The notes under the pieces were generated by a model. It saw only the letters and a list, made by a program, of their open reading frames with translations. It did not search any database and was not told the DNA's origin. A stretch of 64,000 nt of DNA from assembly GCA_017163975.1 (NCBI GenBank), contig JAFFSR010000343.1, forward strand, positions 5,823,512 to 5,887,511, in the 5' to 3' direction. Origin of the DNA: Anastatus disparis (lineage: Eukaryota; Arthropoda; Insecta; Hymenoptera; Eupelmidae). Positions 36,975 through 46,120 of this stretch are shown here, piece after piece; within the stretch, counting starts at the first letter, position 1; each line of letters begins with the position of its first letter. Both the position numbers and the translations under genes were made by a program.

Positions 36975-39280
36975 AACCTAAAATTTCTTAAACTTCATTT
37001 TTAACTTGATTTTATTATTAAATTTTGAATATGAAACTATTTTAGGTTTATAGTAATAAGATTAAATTTGTTTTATAAAGTGGAAGTGATACTTATGCTT
37101 TTTTGTTGTTATTACTCAAATTTAATAAATCTTAGTTATCGATGTTTTAGCTCATTTGTTGATGTGAAAAGTGAAATATGTTTGTGTTAGATTAAAATTT
37201 CTTAAACTTCATTTTTAACTTGATTTTATAATTTAAATATGAAATTATTTTAGGTTTATGGTAATAAGATTAAATTTGTTTTATAAAGTGGAGGTGATAT
37301 TTATGCTTTTTAGTTGATAACACTCAAATTTAATGAATCATAGGTATTAATGTTTAGCTTATTTGTTGATGTGAAAAGTCAAATTCGTTTGTATCAAACT
37401 AAAATTTCTTAAACCTTGTTTTTAACCTATTTTTATTATTAAATTTTGAATATTAAAACTAATTTAAGTTTATGGTGATAAAATTAAAATTTGTTTCATA
37501 AAGTGAAAGTGATATTTATGCTTTTTAGTTAATTATACTCAAATTTGATAAATCTTGGGTATTGATATTTAGCTTATTTGTTGTTGTGAAAAGTGAAACT
37601 TATTCGTGTATTACTAAGATTTCTTAAATTTCATTTTTAATCTGTTTTATTATTAAATTTTAAATATTAAGGTATCAGGCCAGAGTTAAAGTCTGAAAAA
37701 AATTAAATTTCAATGTAATGATAATTTTTTTTTAATGATATTAATTGATGAAACTTTTTTTATCTTAAATATATATTAAATATAAGACTTTAATCCATGA
37801 ATAATTTCAAATAACTTCATCTGATAGTTAAAATCCTTTTTCATTTGTCAATGAATTAATTTCGTCTATTTTTTTAGTTGCCGTAGAATTTCTCAGCCAA
37901 TTTTCAACAAATTGACTTCAAAATTTGCAGATATCTTCAATTTATATATCTTCACAAGTTCATTGTTCCAGTTTTCTAAAAAAAAAAAATGAATTTAAAA
38001 ACTTGATTTGGAAAAAGTTGAAAATATTAGAAAAAATAGGTATTTTTATAAAATTTTATGTAAGTAATTTTGTTGAACATTCACTTGAGCTTGTCTTATA
38101 AAAATTCCAGGTCAGTAAACTTGTGAAGGTATAAGAATTAAAGATCTCTGCAAATTTTGAAGTCAATTAGTTTAAAATTGGCTAAAAAATCCTGCGGCAA
38201 CTACAAAAATAGAAAAAATCTATTCATCGACAAAAGAAAAAGATTTTAACTATCAGATGAGGTCTTTTGAAATTATTCATTGATTAAAGCCTTATATTTA
38301 ATATATATTTAAGATAAAAAAATGTTTTATCAATTAATATTATAAGAAAAAAATTTATCCTTACATTTAAATTGAATTTTTTTTAGACTTTAACTCAAGC
38401 TTGATACCTAAAAACTAATTTTAGTTTATGCTGATAAGATTTAATTTATTTATAAAGTGGAAGTGATATTTATGCTTTTTAGTTGATAATACTAAAATTT
38501 GATAAATATTAGGTATTGATTTTTAGCTGATTTTCATATCTCAGCAGCTAAAAGATCTAAGACACTTGGAAATTGATGAGTAACTTTATTGTGATGATAA
38601 AAATGAGGATAAAAAATTTCAAGTGTGTAAGATTATTCTTTCTTTATCCGATATAAAAAAGTTGATGTGTAAAGTGAAACTTGTTCATGTCAAACTAAAA
38701 TTTATTGAATTTCATTTTTAACTTGATTTTATAATTAAATTTGAATATGAAACTATTTCACGCTTTGGTAATAAGATTAAATTTGTTTTATAATGTAGAA
38801 GTAATATTTATGCTTTTTAGTTGATAATGCTCAAATTTGATAAATTTTAGGTATTGATTTTTAGCTCATTTGTTGTTGTAAAAAGTGAAATATATTTGTG
38901 TAAAACTAAAATTTTCTTAATCTTTATTTTTAACTTGTTTTCATTATTAAATTTTGAATATGAAACTATTTTTGGTTTAATGTAATAAGATAAAATTTGT
39001 TTTATAAAGTGGAAGTGATACTTTGCTTTTTAGTTGATTTTACAAATTTGATAGATCTTAGGTATTGATGTTTGGCTCATTTTTATATCTCAGCAACTAA
39101 AAGAGATAACACTTGAAAATTGGTGTGTAGCTTTGTTGTGATGATGAAAATGAGAATATAAAATTTCAAATGTGTAAGATTATTCGTTGTTTATCCAATG
39201 TAAAAAAGTTGATATGAAAAGTGAAACTTGTTCGTGTACACATAAAATTTCATTTCTAGCATAAGTTAATCAATTTTATG
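36975..39280. repeat. About 210-bp tandem repeats occupying the Maverick's left part
   Basis: The phrase aaaatttcttaaacttc and its variants recur at about 36,980, 37,194, 37,401 and 37,615, then again near 38,690 and 38,905. Between them come ttataaagtggaagtgatat and ttatgctttttagttgat in the same order. Units are 75-90 % alike by eye. A palindromic element (37,671-38,408) interrupts the array. No coding remnant of a polymerase is visible. Confidence 0.8.
37671..38408. mobile_element. Palindromic non-autonomous element in the tandem array
   Basis: The ends ggtatcaggccagagttaaa and tttaactcaagcttgatacc are inverted, and the two 340-base halves mirror each other around 38,035 (for example ttgacttcaaaatttgcaga against its complement). 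The tandem array reads on across the two ends. Confidence 0.75.
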
Positions 39281-40000
39281 AATTAGTAATAAAATTTAAT
39301 TTCGTTTTTAACTGAAAAGTTGAATAAGTGTTAAATTAAAAAGATTTGTGAATAAAATCATAAATGAGTTCAGAATAGTTCATATTTTTATGTTTCGTCT
39401 AAAACTTGAAATATTTTTAAATTTAGTTGAAAATAAATTGAATTGTGGTCAATGTAGTTTCGTTCTTTGAAATAATTTCAAAGTGCTTTTGGACTACAAT
39501 TTTTTTTAAATAAGATTTTTTTTTAAATAATATATTTAATTTAAAATATTGTTTTAATATGGTAAGAGCCTCTCCTCCGCTCTTTATCTGTGAGATTCTC
39601 CCGTTTATGATAAGTTATTGCAATAATACTTTATCATAAACTTACAATCATTTTTTAAGCGTACACAAAATGTAATAAATCTTTATTTATCACACAATAA
39701 TTTTTATTACATGGACATTCATCTTCTTCTTGTGATACTATCAAAGAATTGAATGATGTAAAACTGCAGTTATCAAAACATTTTCGTCTTCAAGTCAAAA
39801 TCTTTGTAAGATATATTAACTATTAAATGTAATGTTATCATTTATGATGCATGTTTGGAAATATTTTTCGTCAAGTGTATATTTTTATTGAGTTTAATTT
39901 TTAAAGAAAATAATGAACGTCCTAATTATCACACTCATGTATAAGATAAAGTCAATCACTTTACGATACCTCTCCAATCAAGGATCAATTTGAATTTCCT
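39280..40000. other. Non-coding stretch with a hairpin
   Basis: AT-rich, without a plausible gene. At 39,602-39,643 gtttatgataagttattgca pairs with aatactttatcataaac to form a long hairpin. It could act as a transcription end or be a small palindromic insertion. Confidence 0.45.
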
Positions 40001-40006
40001 AAAAAT

Positions 40007-40735
40007 TTACTCAATATAACCAGCTTCTCGTAGCTCGTTAATTATGAAGCTCATCTCTTTGTAAGTATATAGATCTGTATTAGTTGAAGATATAATAATA
40101 CGAAGACGATTAACTAAAACATTAGGATCATCCCATTCTCCAAATCCATAATCTTCAAACATGTATTTACTCATATATTTAGTGGAAGATGCGTTACTAT
40201 TAGAATAATCTGATGAAGTATCACTGTTGGTATCGATGGAATTCATTACTGCTTTTTTGGATCTGGATACTGGTAAAGTTTTATAAGGTTTTCTTTTACA
40301 GCTTCCAAAAATTTTTTTATTCTCTTCAATATTTTCTAACTCATGATGAGAGCTGAAGTTATCACCTTCACTCATTTCTTCAAATGCATCATTATACTTC
40401 TCTGTAGACAATGATTCATTACTATTAGAATAACCTGATAATGTATCACTATCAACATCGTTAGAACTTATTTTTGCTTTTTTGCGTCTTGATTTTGGTG
40501 AAATCTTACTATAAGATTTTCTTTTACAGCTTTCGAATGTGTTACATTTTCCACTCTTTTGATAGTTTATCATTTCATTATCAGAGCTGGAATAATCATC
40601 TTCAAGTAATTTTGATTCAGAATACTTTCTGCCATCAATTAAATCAGCATTTTCAACATTATCACTCTTCACAAGTTTATTATTTGTATGACTCATCTTG
40701 AAAACATTGGGTTGATATTTTTTCTTTAAAATCAT
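40007..40735 (-). CDS. DUF8207-like Maverick protein, short paralogue
   Basis: A 242-residue frame of unknown function. The first 190 residues are polar and Ser/Asn/Lys-rich and contain an internal duplication: GKCNTFESCKRKSYSKI followed by RRKKAKI, and later FGSCKRKPYKTLPVSRSKKA. Each repeat is followed by DxxSDTxSxYSNSN, and the basic clusters look like nuclear localisation signals. The C-terminal 45 residues (WDDPNVLVNRLRIIIS, then FIINELREAGYIE) match the ends of the proteins at 41,679 and 45,234. Compared with those, the conserved middle (VYGVRREG, the FPKTRGLYELL block) is missing. An alternative start is the Met at residue 14 (40,696). A frame change in a nine-A run just upstream separates it from a FLYWCH-like relic, so it may be the 3' part of a broken longer gene. 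Confidence 0.65.
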   Translation of the reverse strand: MILKKKYQPNVFKMSHTNNKLVKSDNVENADLIDGRKYSESKLLEDDYSSSDNEMINYQKSGKCNTFESCKRKSYSKISPKSRRKKAKISSNDVDSDTLSGYSNSNESLSTEKYNDAFEEMSEGDNFSSHHELENIEENKKIFGSCKRKPYKTLPVSRSKKAVMNSIDTNSDTSSDYSNSNASSTKYMSKYMFEDYGFGEWDDPNVLVNRLRIIISSTNTDLYTYKEMSFIINELREAGYIE

Positions 40736-40741
40736 AGTCCT

Positions 40742-41135
40742 TGTTTCATTTTTTTTTCGGTTGGTGTTAAAGTATGATTATGCGGTGTACAACTTACAAG
40801 TTTCATATCCTTGGTTATTGCACGACTTAAACATTGTTTTAAATGGTAAAGTTAACATTTCCAGTATATATTACCATTACTCATAGCTTTCTCCTTATAA
40901 AAAGGAATATCATTCAAAAGAAGTATATCTTTTCCTCTACAACTTTTCATAAGTTGCAAAGATGTATTAAGCGGAGACTCATCAGTATTATTCAAAGTAA
41001 CATCAATCTCCGAATTATTTATGAATGATGTTTTTTTTCTTTATCTAACACTTGATCAATATTGGAATTTAATTGATTTGGAAGTTTAGATTTGATCGCC
41101 TCCCTTAATCTCTCAATTTTAAGGAAGTTTGACAT
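40742..41135 (-). pseudogene. FLYWCH-type zinc-finger relic upstream of the short DUF8207-like gene
   Basis: Three frames together resemble one gene. ATG at 41,135 opens MSNFLKIERLREAIKSKL; a frame change in an eight-A run follows; the next frame has GKDILLLNDIPFYKEK and NGNIYWKC; a further change leads to CLSRAITKDMKLVSC and PHNHTLTP near 40,775. That order (hydrophobic start, a Tyr-Trp-x-Cys, a Cys-x-x-Arg-Ala, then His-Asn-His) is the pattern of FLYWCH zinc fingers, which bind DNA or mediate protein contacts. At least three frame disruptions show it is broken. Its position and strand suggest it once belonged to the 40,007-40,735 gene. Confidence 0.5.
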
Positions 41136-41149
41136 GTTGTTTGTTGATG

Positions 41150-41678
41150 CTTATGATGCATACTGTTCCTGAAATATAAAATCATCTGTATTTATAATAA
41201 AATAACGAGTTGAGTAAGACTTTGATAAGATGATTTATAAGATAACAAGATGATTTTTAGATAGTGTGATTTAAAAATGTTATTAAATATAAATTTAGCA
41301 ACTTCAATCAAAGAATTTTAAATTTAACATATTCGACGAAAATTCGACAAGATTCGACAAAATTCGACAAGATTCGACAAAATTCGACGAAAATTCGACA
41401 AGATTCGACAAAATTCGACAAAAATTCGGTGGGATTAGATGTGATTCAATAAAAATTCGATGAAAATTCGATAAACATTCGACGAAATCGAATAAAATTT
41501 GATAAAGCTAATGTAAAATCCATATTGTGAAATGTATCACCATATGTAATGCAATTTTATTCATATAGATCTATTCCAATATATGCAAGAATAGTGATAT
41601 TCTTAGTGATATTCCAAGTGATAAGGAGGAATTTTTATATACCTTTATTCGCAATATCACAATGTGTTGGTTTACATC
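41150..41678. other. Intergenic stretch with short attcgac repeats
   Basis: Between about 41,333 and 41,480 there are roughly ten copies of an 11-12-base phrase (aaattcgacaag and variants), increasingly diverged to the right. No gene is visible. Confidence 0.7.
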
Positions 41679-42581
41679 TCAGTATATATAACCAGCTTCT
41701 CGTAGCTCTTTAACGATAGAATGAATTCCGTTAATATGACTAGAATTACCAGCTTCTCTCTCAGCAACGAGTAAACGAAGCCGATCAACAAGCTTATTTG
41801 GATTATCCCAGTAAACATCAAATTTCGCATTTCCCTGTGAAACTTCGTATCGAGGCACCGATCCTCCTTCTTTCTCAGAAAATAGAGGAGCGATAATTTC
41901 TGTATATTTTTTACTTATATGTGATCGAATGGCTCCATCATTTCTATATTGTTTCTTGTGAGCATTCGTAGCTTCGAGAATATAAGGATAATTCTTCATA
42001 TCACTTGAAGTTACTCGAGTTCGATCAGGATGTTTTGTAATTAGAAGTTCCATTAATCCTTGAGTTTTCGGATATCTTACATCTTTCACTTTGATAAATT
42101 GATTTTTAAAGTATATGAATGAATCACCGATTATATAATCTTTACCTTCCTTACGTACACCATAAATCTTATCAATATTGGATTGATCATCATTGAGCAT
42201 AAATATATATTTGTCAAAATTATCAGATTCCTCTCCATTGTCTGCTGTTTCAAACTCAGAATCTGTAACATGTCGAATAGTATTGTTTGTTGATAAATCA
42301 TCATCATCATCATCATCATCATCAGAGCTCGTTTCAATCAGATTATCGCCTATGACTTCTTTGACCATTTCCGATGATTTTTGTTTTTCGTGACTTATCT
42401 TTTTCTTTTTAGAAACTTCAAGGAGTTTATGAAGAGGATCAACAATGGGTTTGAATTTTTCACTAATTGCTTTTTGAAAATTTTCTTTTTCGAACTTTAA
42501 TGCATCATATTTTCTCTTGACGGCTTTACGAACTATAATAAGTTGTCGTAATATATTTTTCTCTCGCTCAAAATCCACCAT
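41679..42581 (-). CDS. DUF8207-like Maverick protein, 300 residues
   Basis: The protein begins with a likely coiled coil (residues 1-65, EKNILRQLIIVRKAVKRKYD). An acidic segment with a run of Asp comes at about 93-101, coded by an (ATC)n microsatellite. A conserved region follows (IYGVRKEGKDYIIGDS, YPKTQGLMELLITKHPD, HKKQYRNDGAIRSHISKKY), and it ends YWDNPNKLVDRLRLLV and IHSIVKELREAGYIY. It shares domain order with the 305-residue protein at 45,234 and is its paralogue. The C-terminal block resembles what is catalogued as DUF8207 in insect proteins, to my recollection; function unknown. A palindromic TATA element lies 50-63 bases upstream of the ATG. The high charge and coiled coil would fit a structural or scaffold role, which is inference. 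Confidence 0.8.
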   Translation of the reverse strand: MVDFEREKNILRQLIIVRKAVKRKYDALKFEKENFQKAISEKFKPIVDPLHKLLEVSKKKKISHEKQKSSEMVKEVIGDNLIETSSDDDDDDDDDLSTNNTIRHVTDSEFETADNGEESDNFDKYIFMLNDDQSNIDKIYGVRKEGKDYIIGDSFIYFKNQFIKVKDVRYPKTQGLMELLITKHPDRTRVTSSDMKNYPYILEATNAHKKQYRNDGAIRSHISKKYTEIIAPLFSEKEGGSVPRYEVSQGNAKFDVYWDNPNKLVDRLRLLVAEREAGNSSHINGIHSIVKELREAGYIY

Positions 42582-42630
42582 ATTGCTTCTTCAATATTCA
42601 GTTGTGGAATGATTTCTGAACAGTAAAACA

Positions 42631-42644
42631 GCTATATTTATAGC
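42631..42644. promoter_or_regulatory. Palindromic TATA element of a divergent promoter
   Basis: gctatatttatagc reads as a TATA box on both strands. It lies between the ATG of the minus-strand 300-residue gene (42,581) and the ATG of the plus-strand 62-residue frame (42,672), 28-50 bases from each. Confidence 0.65.
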
Positions 42645-42671
42645 AAACGCCTTATTAAGAACACCTTCCCA

Positions 42672-42860
42672 ATGTCTGCCTACGTAATTTATGCGGTTTA
42701 TCTAATACCTAATACTGCTATTGAGATAAAGAGGGTGAGTCAAGAAGAGGGGATCGTGGCTCAAGTAGAAGGGGGATCACTACTTATAAAAGACAACGAG
42801 CCCGAAGAAGTCATTCCTTCATCTGAAGAGCCACCAAGCAAGAGGCAGAGAAATCAGTAA
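42672..42860 (+). CDS. Small Maverick ORF, 62 residues
   Basis: An unrecognised small protein. It has a short hydrophobic start (MSAYVIYAVYLIPN), an acidic middle (NEPEEVIPSSEEPP) and a basic end (SKRQRNQ) that could be a nuclear signal. It starts 28 bases after the palindromic TATA element and precedes the 101-residue frame on the same strand. Support is its promoter placement and charge pattern; without homologues in hand it could be chance. Confidence 0.45.
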   Translation: MSAYVIYAVYLIPNTAIEIKRVSQEEGIVAQVEGGSLLIKDNEPEEVIPSSEEPPSKRQRNQ

Positions 42861-42918
42861 AAATTTGAATATTTAAAAAGGACTTTGAAATTTTATCAAG
42901 AAAAAAAAAAAATTTAAG

Positions 42919-42987
42919 GTAAGTTAAAATTTTTATACTTAAAAAAATTTCATACTCTAAAGGACTTAGAATATTTATTCATTTTAG
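42919..42987 (+). other. Candidate 69-base intron before the 101-residue ORF
   Basis: A consensus donor (aaggtaagt at 42,917) and an acceptor (attcattttag ending at 42,987) flank a T-rich 69-base stretch. The ATG of the 101-residue frame follows the AG directly. If spliced, the transcript starting near 42,66x would carry both small frames. Confidence 0.45.
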
Positions 42988-43293
42988 ATGGATCTTGCTC
43001 AATTGAATGAGATTGCTCGTGGAGGTTGTTTACCCACTAAAAAGGTAGCTGAGTTGGAGAAAAACCAAGATTACATGGTGACTGAACTAAAATCAGTTAA
43101 AACACGGTATGGTGACCGTTTTGTTGCGGATTTAGATGGTAAATGCCGCATTTTTCTGCCAACTCGAGTTTCCTTGGCCTTAGAGAAGGATGAAAACTTC
43201 CATTATAAGTTATTGGATGCCATTCAACACTACAAGTTGTTTGTGAAGTATTTGGGCGAGACTAAGAGTGATCTCGAGTTCTTCTTTGCTTAG
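42988..43293 (+). CDS. Conserved small Maverick protein, 101 residues
   Basis: The protein starts MDLAQLNEIARGGCLPTKKV and continues with KNQDYMVTELKSVKTRYGDRF, ADLDGKCRIFLPTRVS and a helical end (HYKLLDAIQHYKLFVKYL). The alternation of short strands with TRYGDRF and RIFLP turns suggests a small beta-barrel, perhaps an OB fold that binds single-stranded DNA; this is inference from pattern only. I recall similar proteins from insect mobile elements but cannot verify it here. The frame is intact and starts right after a plausible splice acceptor. Confidence 0.7.
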   Translation: MDLAQLNEIARGGCLPTKKVAELEKNQDYMVTELKSVKTRYGDRFVADLDGKCRIFLPTRVSLALEKDENFHYKLLDAIQHYKLFVKYLGETKSDLEFFFA

Positions 43294-43465
43294 GCGCATG
43301 GAAGTTAACGGAGAGGTATACGAGTCACGGGTGCACCTCCTACTTTGAGTTTACTCAGAGTAAGGAATTCACAAGTGGCGATTCTTGGTTGTACCTCACA
43401 GATGGGAGCGAAGGTTGGGGCTCCCGTCACTTTCCAAACAAAAAAAATGTTTTTGTTTGAAGCGC

Positions 43466-43864
43466 TTAAGATATAAATACCCTTGCTCTAAAGTTAATGT
43501 TTCTTCTACAGATTACGCATTTTTCAACTTTACTTGAACATTGGTAACAACAGCAACAATGTCCGCATGGTAAAAATGCTATCTCTATTCCTTTATCGAA
43601 GCAAACTTTACATTTATTTTGTAAAGAATTATCTGTAGGAATTATATTTCGAAGGAAACGGCAGCGACTATTCCATTTCTTATGTTCTGATAATGGATCC
43701 TCACCAATTTCCCACCTACAGATCTCTGTAGAGCATTCAAAACAACGTACTTTGTCAATTTCACCTGTATAATAAAATCCTGCGGTGGCCAGATCTTTAG
43801 GTTTTAAAAAAGTCAAAGGCCAGTTTTTAAAACTGTCAAGACGACTTTGCTCCGTATGATACAT
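43466..43864 (-). CDS. Inhibitor-of-apoptosis-like protein, one BIR and one RING
   Basis: A 132-residue intact protein. Residues 8-71 form a BIR domain: RLDSFKNWP, then LATAGFYYTGEIDKVRCFEC, with zinc ligands Cys41, Cys44, His61 and Cys68. Residues 85-120 form a C-terminal RING of IAP type: Cys85, Cys88, Cys100, His102, Cys106, Cys109, Cys116 and Cys119, with the usual FLPCGH. All ligands are present. BIR-RING proteins act in the cytoplasm on caspases or their activators, the RING giving ubiquitin-ligase activity. The protein is short: insect IAPs usually have two or more BIRs and a spacer before the RING. It lies inside the Maverick, 6 bases downstream of the integrase stop, on the same strand. 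Host origin by capture is the likely source. Confidence 0.93.
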   Translation of the reverse strand: MYHTEQSRLDSFKNWPLTFLKPKDLATAGFYYTGEIDKVRCFECSTEICRWEIGEDPLSEHKKWNSRCRFLRNIIPTDNSLQNKCKVCFDKGIEIAFLPCGHCCCCYQCSSKVEKCVICRRNINFRARVFIS

Positions 43865-43870
43865 GAGTAC

Positions 43871-44790
43871 TTATTGGACTGATGTTTTGTCGATCCAACT
43901 ATTATGAGTACTATCAAAGCCAAGCCACTTTACGTATACTTGATTCCCACGTCTCTTTAGAACTTTTTCTACAAGATAAACGTCTGGATACTTGACTTTC
44001 TGAAGTTCTTCCTCGTAGAAGCCACCAGCGATTGATTGATCTTGATAGTCTTTGAGACGGTACGTTGTCGGCTGCGTTGCTTTAACTTGTTCAATCGTGA
44101 ATATTTCAGCAGACCAATTAGGTGTGTATCCTTTTTCGAATACTTGTTTCAACTTGCTTACTCGTACTTTATCACTAACCTTGAATTTTGCTTTTTTTCT
44201 CACAACTTTTTGACCAAATCGTGCGCGAAACTGAGATGCATTTGCAACTGTAACATCTTTTGGTTTAGCAGCAATCGTTCGATGTTTTGTATTGTTGTAA
44301 GATTTTATCAGATCAGGTAAAATATCGATCCATTTATAGCTACCACGTAAGCTGAACTTCATCCACATTTTGTGTTTAAGAGTACGATTGAAGCGTTCGC
44401 AAATGGATGCTTTTAGATTACTAAACGTTGAGTATAAGTTAATCTTGTATTGTTGCATAAGATTTTTAAAATTAGTATTATAAAACTCTTTGCCTTTATC
44501 TGTTTGTAAATTTTTTGGAACTCGTCCTTGATGTAATATAGATTTCATCGCAGCAGAGACTTCTGCTCCGGTTTTTGTTTCACAGGAACGGCCCATGCAT
44601 ATTTGGAAAAAATATCTATAACTGTAAGCATGTATTTGTAGCCTTTGTTATCTCGAGAATAAAGTTGCATCTCTACAAGATCAGCTTGCCAAGTTTCATC
44701 TAAACCTCGCACATCAAATGTTCGACGGGGATAGCGACGTCTGGCAGGTTTATGAAGCTCTTCTACAACTCTTTGGTGTTCCATGGTCAC
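43871..44790 (-). pseudogene. Maverick retroviral-type integrase with chromodomain, one frame change
   Basis: The N-terminal part (44,545-44,790, 81 codons) has ARRRYPRRTFDVRGLDETWQ followed by the first catalytic Asp (WQADLVEM). The rest (43,871-44,596) has the second Asp (LQTDKGKEFYN), the Glu (ASICERFNRTLK), a DNA-binding-like region (FKVSDKVRVSKLKQVF) and a C-terminal chromodomain (VYLVEKVLKRRGNQVYVKWL, ending with NSWI). The two frames differ by minus one. The join lies near 44,585 in a short A run (minus strand gaaacaaaaacc), which is not a standard slippery heptamer, so a one-base deletion or a sequence error is likelier than programmed frameshifting. Otherwise all catalytic residues are present. 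A TATA box (tataaaag, minus strand, near 44,831) lies about 35 bases upstream of the ATG. Confidence 0.88.
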
Positions 44791-44845
44791 AGAGTTAATG
44801 ATTGCTTAATTACATCAAATTGGCTTTTATACTATTTGATTTAAT

Positions 44846-45202
44846 TTAAGCATCTTGCATCCAACTTTTAATTAAGTCGTATAGATTTTCAATGTTTTCA
44901 TTAACTTTTTTTATCTTCTCATCACACTCACCCTTTAACTTTTGCAGTTGTAATTCTGATGTGCTAAGATCATCTCTTAATCTAGCAGTGACTATGTATA
45001 TACTCTGGACTTCAGATGTAATCAAACCTTGCAGTGTATTAAAATTAACGGCATCATTCGATTGCTGAGGAGCGGCAACATTGCATAACCTCTTATTTTC
45101 TACATCGAAATGTCCATCTTTTGTCAATTTATAGCCAATTCCGGGAGGTCCTCGATTACCCTCGCTTCGTTTAAGATAACGTCCGAATACATCAACGCTC
45201 AT
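44846..45202 (-). CDS. Small Maverick protein with collagen-like stub and coiled coil
   Basis: 118 residues from the ATG at 45,202. This start is chosen because it follows a TATA-like tatatatt by about 35 bases and gives MSVDVFGRYLKRSEGN; the longer frame from 45,343 runs into the neighbouring gene's end. Residues 15-30 have GNRGPPGIGYKLTKDG, followed by FDVENKRLCNVAAPQ, AVNFNTLQGL, and a heptad-rich C-terminal half (LQLQKLKGECDEKIKKVNEN). A Gly-Pro-Pro stub followed by a coiled coil resembles fibre- or attachment-type proteins of viruses, but this is inference. I recognise the family as recurrent in insect Mavericks, function unknown. Confidence 0.75.
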   Translation of the reverse strand: MSVDVFGRYLKRSEGNRGPPGIGYKLTKDGHFDVENKRLCNVAAPQQSNDAVNFNTLQGLITSEVQSIYIVTARLRDDLSTSELQLQKLKGECDEKIKKVNENIENLYDLIKSWMQDA

Positions 45203-45233
45203 TTTGATAATGTAACGAGTTTTAACTTGCAGC

Positions 45234-46079
45234 TTAATATATATAGCCAGCTTCACGTAACTCTTCGATGATGGAATGAAGCTCGTTAGTATGACTAGGA
45301 TTACCAACTGCTTTTTCAGCAACCAATAAACGCAGTCGATCAACTAGCTCGTTTGGATCATCCCAGTAGACATAATCAAACTTGGTATTTTTTCTTGCAA
45401 TTTTATATCTAGGCAGCGAACCTCCTTTTTTACCGAACAGAGGAGCAATAATGCTGGCGAACTTTTTACTAGTATGCGAACGAATTCCTTCATCGTTTCT
45501 GAAACGTTTTTTATGAGCATTTGTCAGTTCCAGGATCTTTTGATAGTTATCTAAATCTTTTTGAGTTACTAATTTTTGAGATGGATGCTTCTCAACAAGC
45601 AATTCGTACAATCCTCGAGTTTTTGGGAACTTTTCAGTTCCTAATTGCACATAAGTTTTTTCAATATGTATTGGTGTATTACCGAGAAAAAGTTTATCAC
45701 CCTCCCTACGTACACCATAAACTTTATCTAATTCTCTATATTGCAAATCTTCTGTAAAATCTTCACTAGCAGATTCAAACGAGGTCTCAAGAGAATGCGA
45801 GGAATCATTTTGTATAGTATGCTCCAATTCTTCATCGGATTCAGATTTTTTAACTTCAGGTAGAATAATTTCTTCTTCTTCAGGAATGAGTCTTCTTCTT
45901 TTTCTCTTGCTTTCAAAAGCAATCTCTTTAAGTGGGTCAATGATGGGTTTAAGAGTTTGTTGAACAACTCTTTCCGTAATTTCTTTTCCATATTTTAACA
46001 TGTCATACTTGCGTTTTACAGCATTTCGCGCTTGAATAAGTTGCTGGAGTAAGGCTTTCTTTTGTTTAAGGTCTGCCAT
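45234..46079 (-). CDS. DUF8207-like Maverick protein, about 281 residues
   Basis: The start at 46,079 (MADLKQKKALLQQL) is preferred over the upstream Met at 46,151, because the latter lies inside the end of the ATPase gene and upstream of the TATA box at 46,132-46,144. Order: coiled coil (1-50), basic RKRRRL, acidic Ser/Glu-rich linker, VYGVRREGDKLFLGNT, FPKTRGLYELLVEKHPS, NAHKKRFRNDEGIRSHTSKK, GGSLPRYKIA and YWDDPNELVDRLRLL to the end LHSIIEELREAGYIY. It is the best-preserved member of the three-copy family here. Role unknown. Its place between ATPase and the fibre-like gene suggests a virion or assembly role, as inference. Confidence 0.82.
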   Translation of the reverse strand: MADLKQKKALLQQLIQARNAVKRKYDMLKYGKEITERVVQQTLKPIIDPLKEIAFESKRKRRRLIPEEEEIILPEVKKSESDEELEHTIQNDSSHSLETSFESASEDFTEDLQYRELDKVYGVRREGDKLFLGNTPIHIEKTYVQLGTEKFPKTRGLYELLVEKHPSQKLVTQKDLDNYQKILELTNAHKKRFRNDEGIRSHTSKKFASIIAPLFGKKGGSLPRYKIARKNTKFDYVYWDDPNELVDRLRLLVAEKAVGNPSHTNELHSIIEELREAGYIY

Positions 46080-46120
46080 GTTATCTCTTTGAGTTTCAAA
46101 GATAGATTGATGAATCTCTG

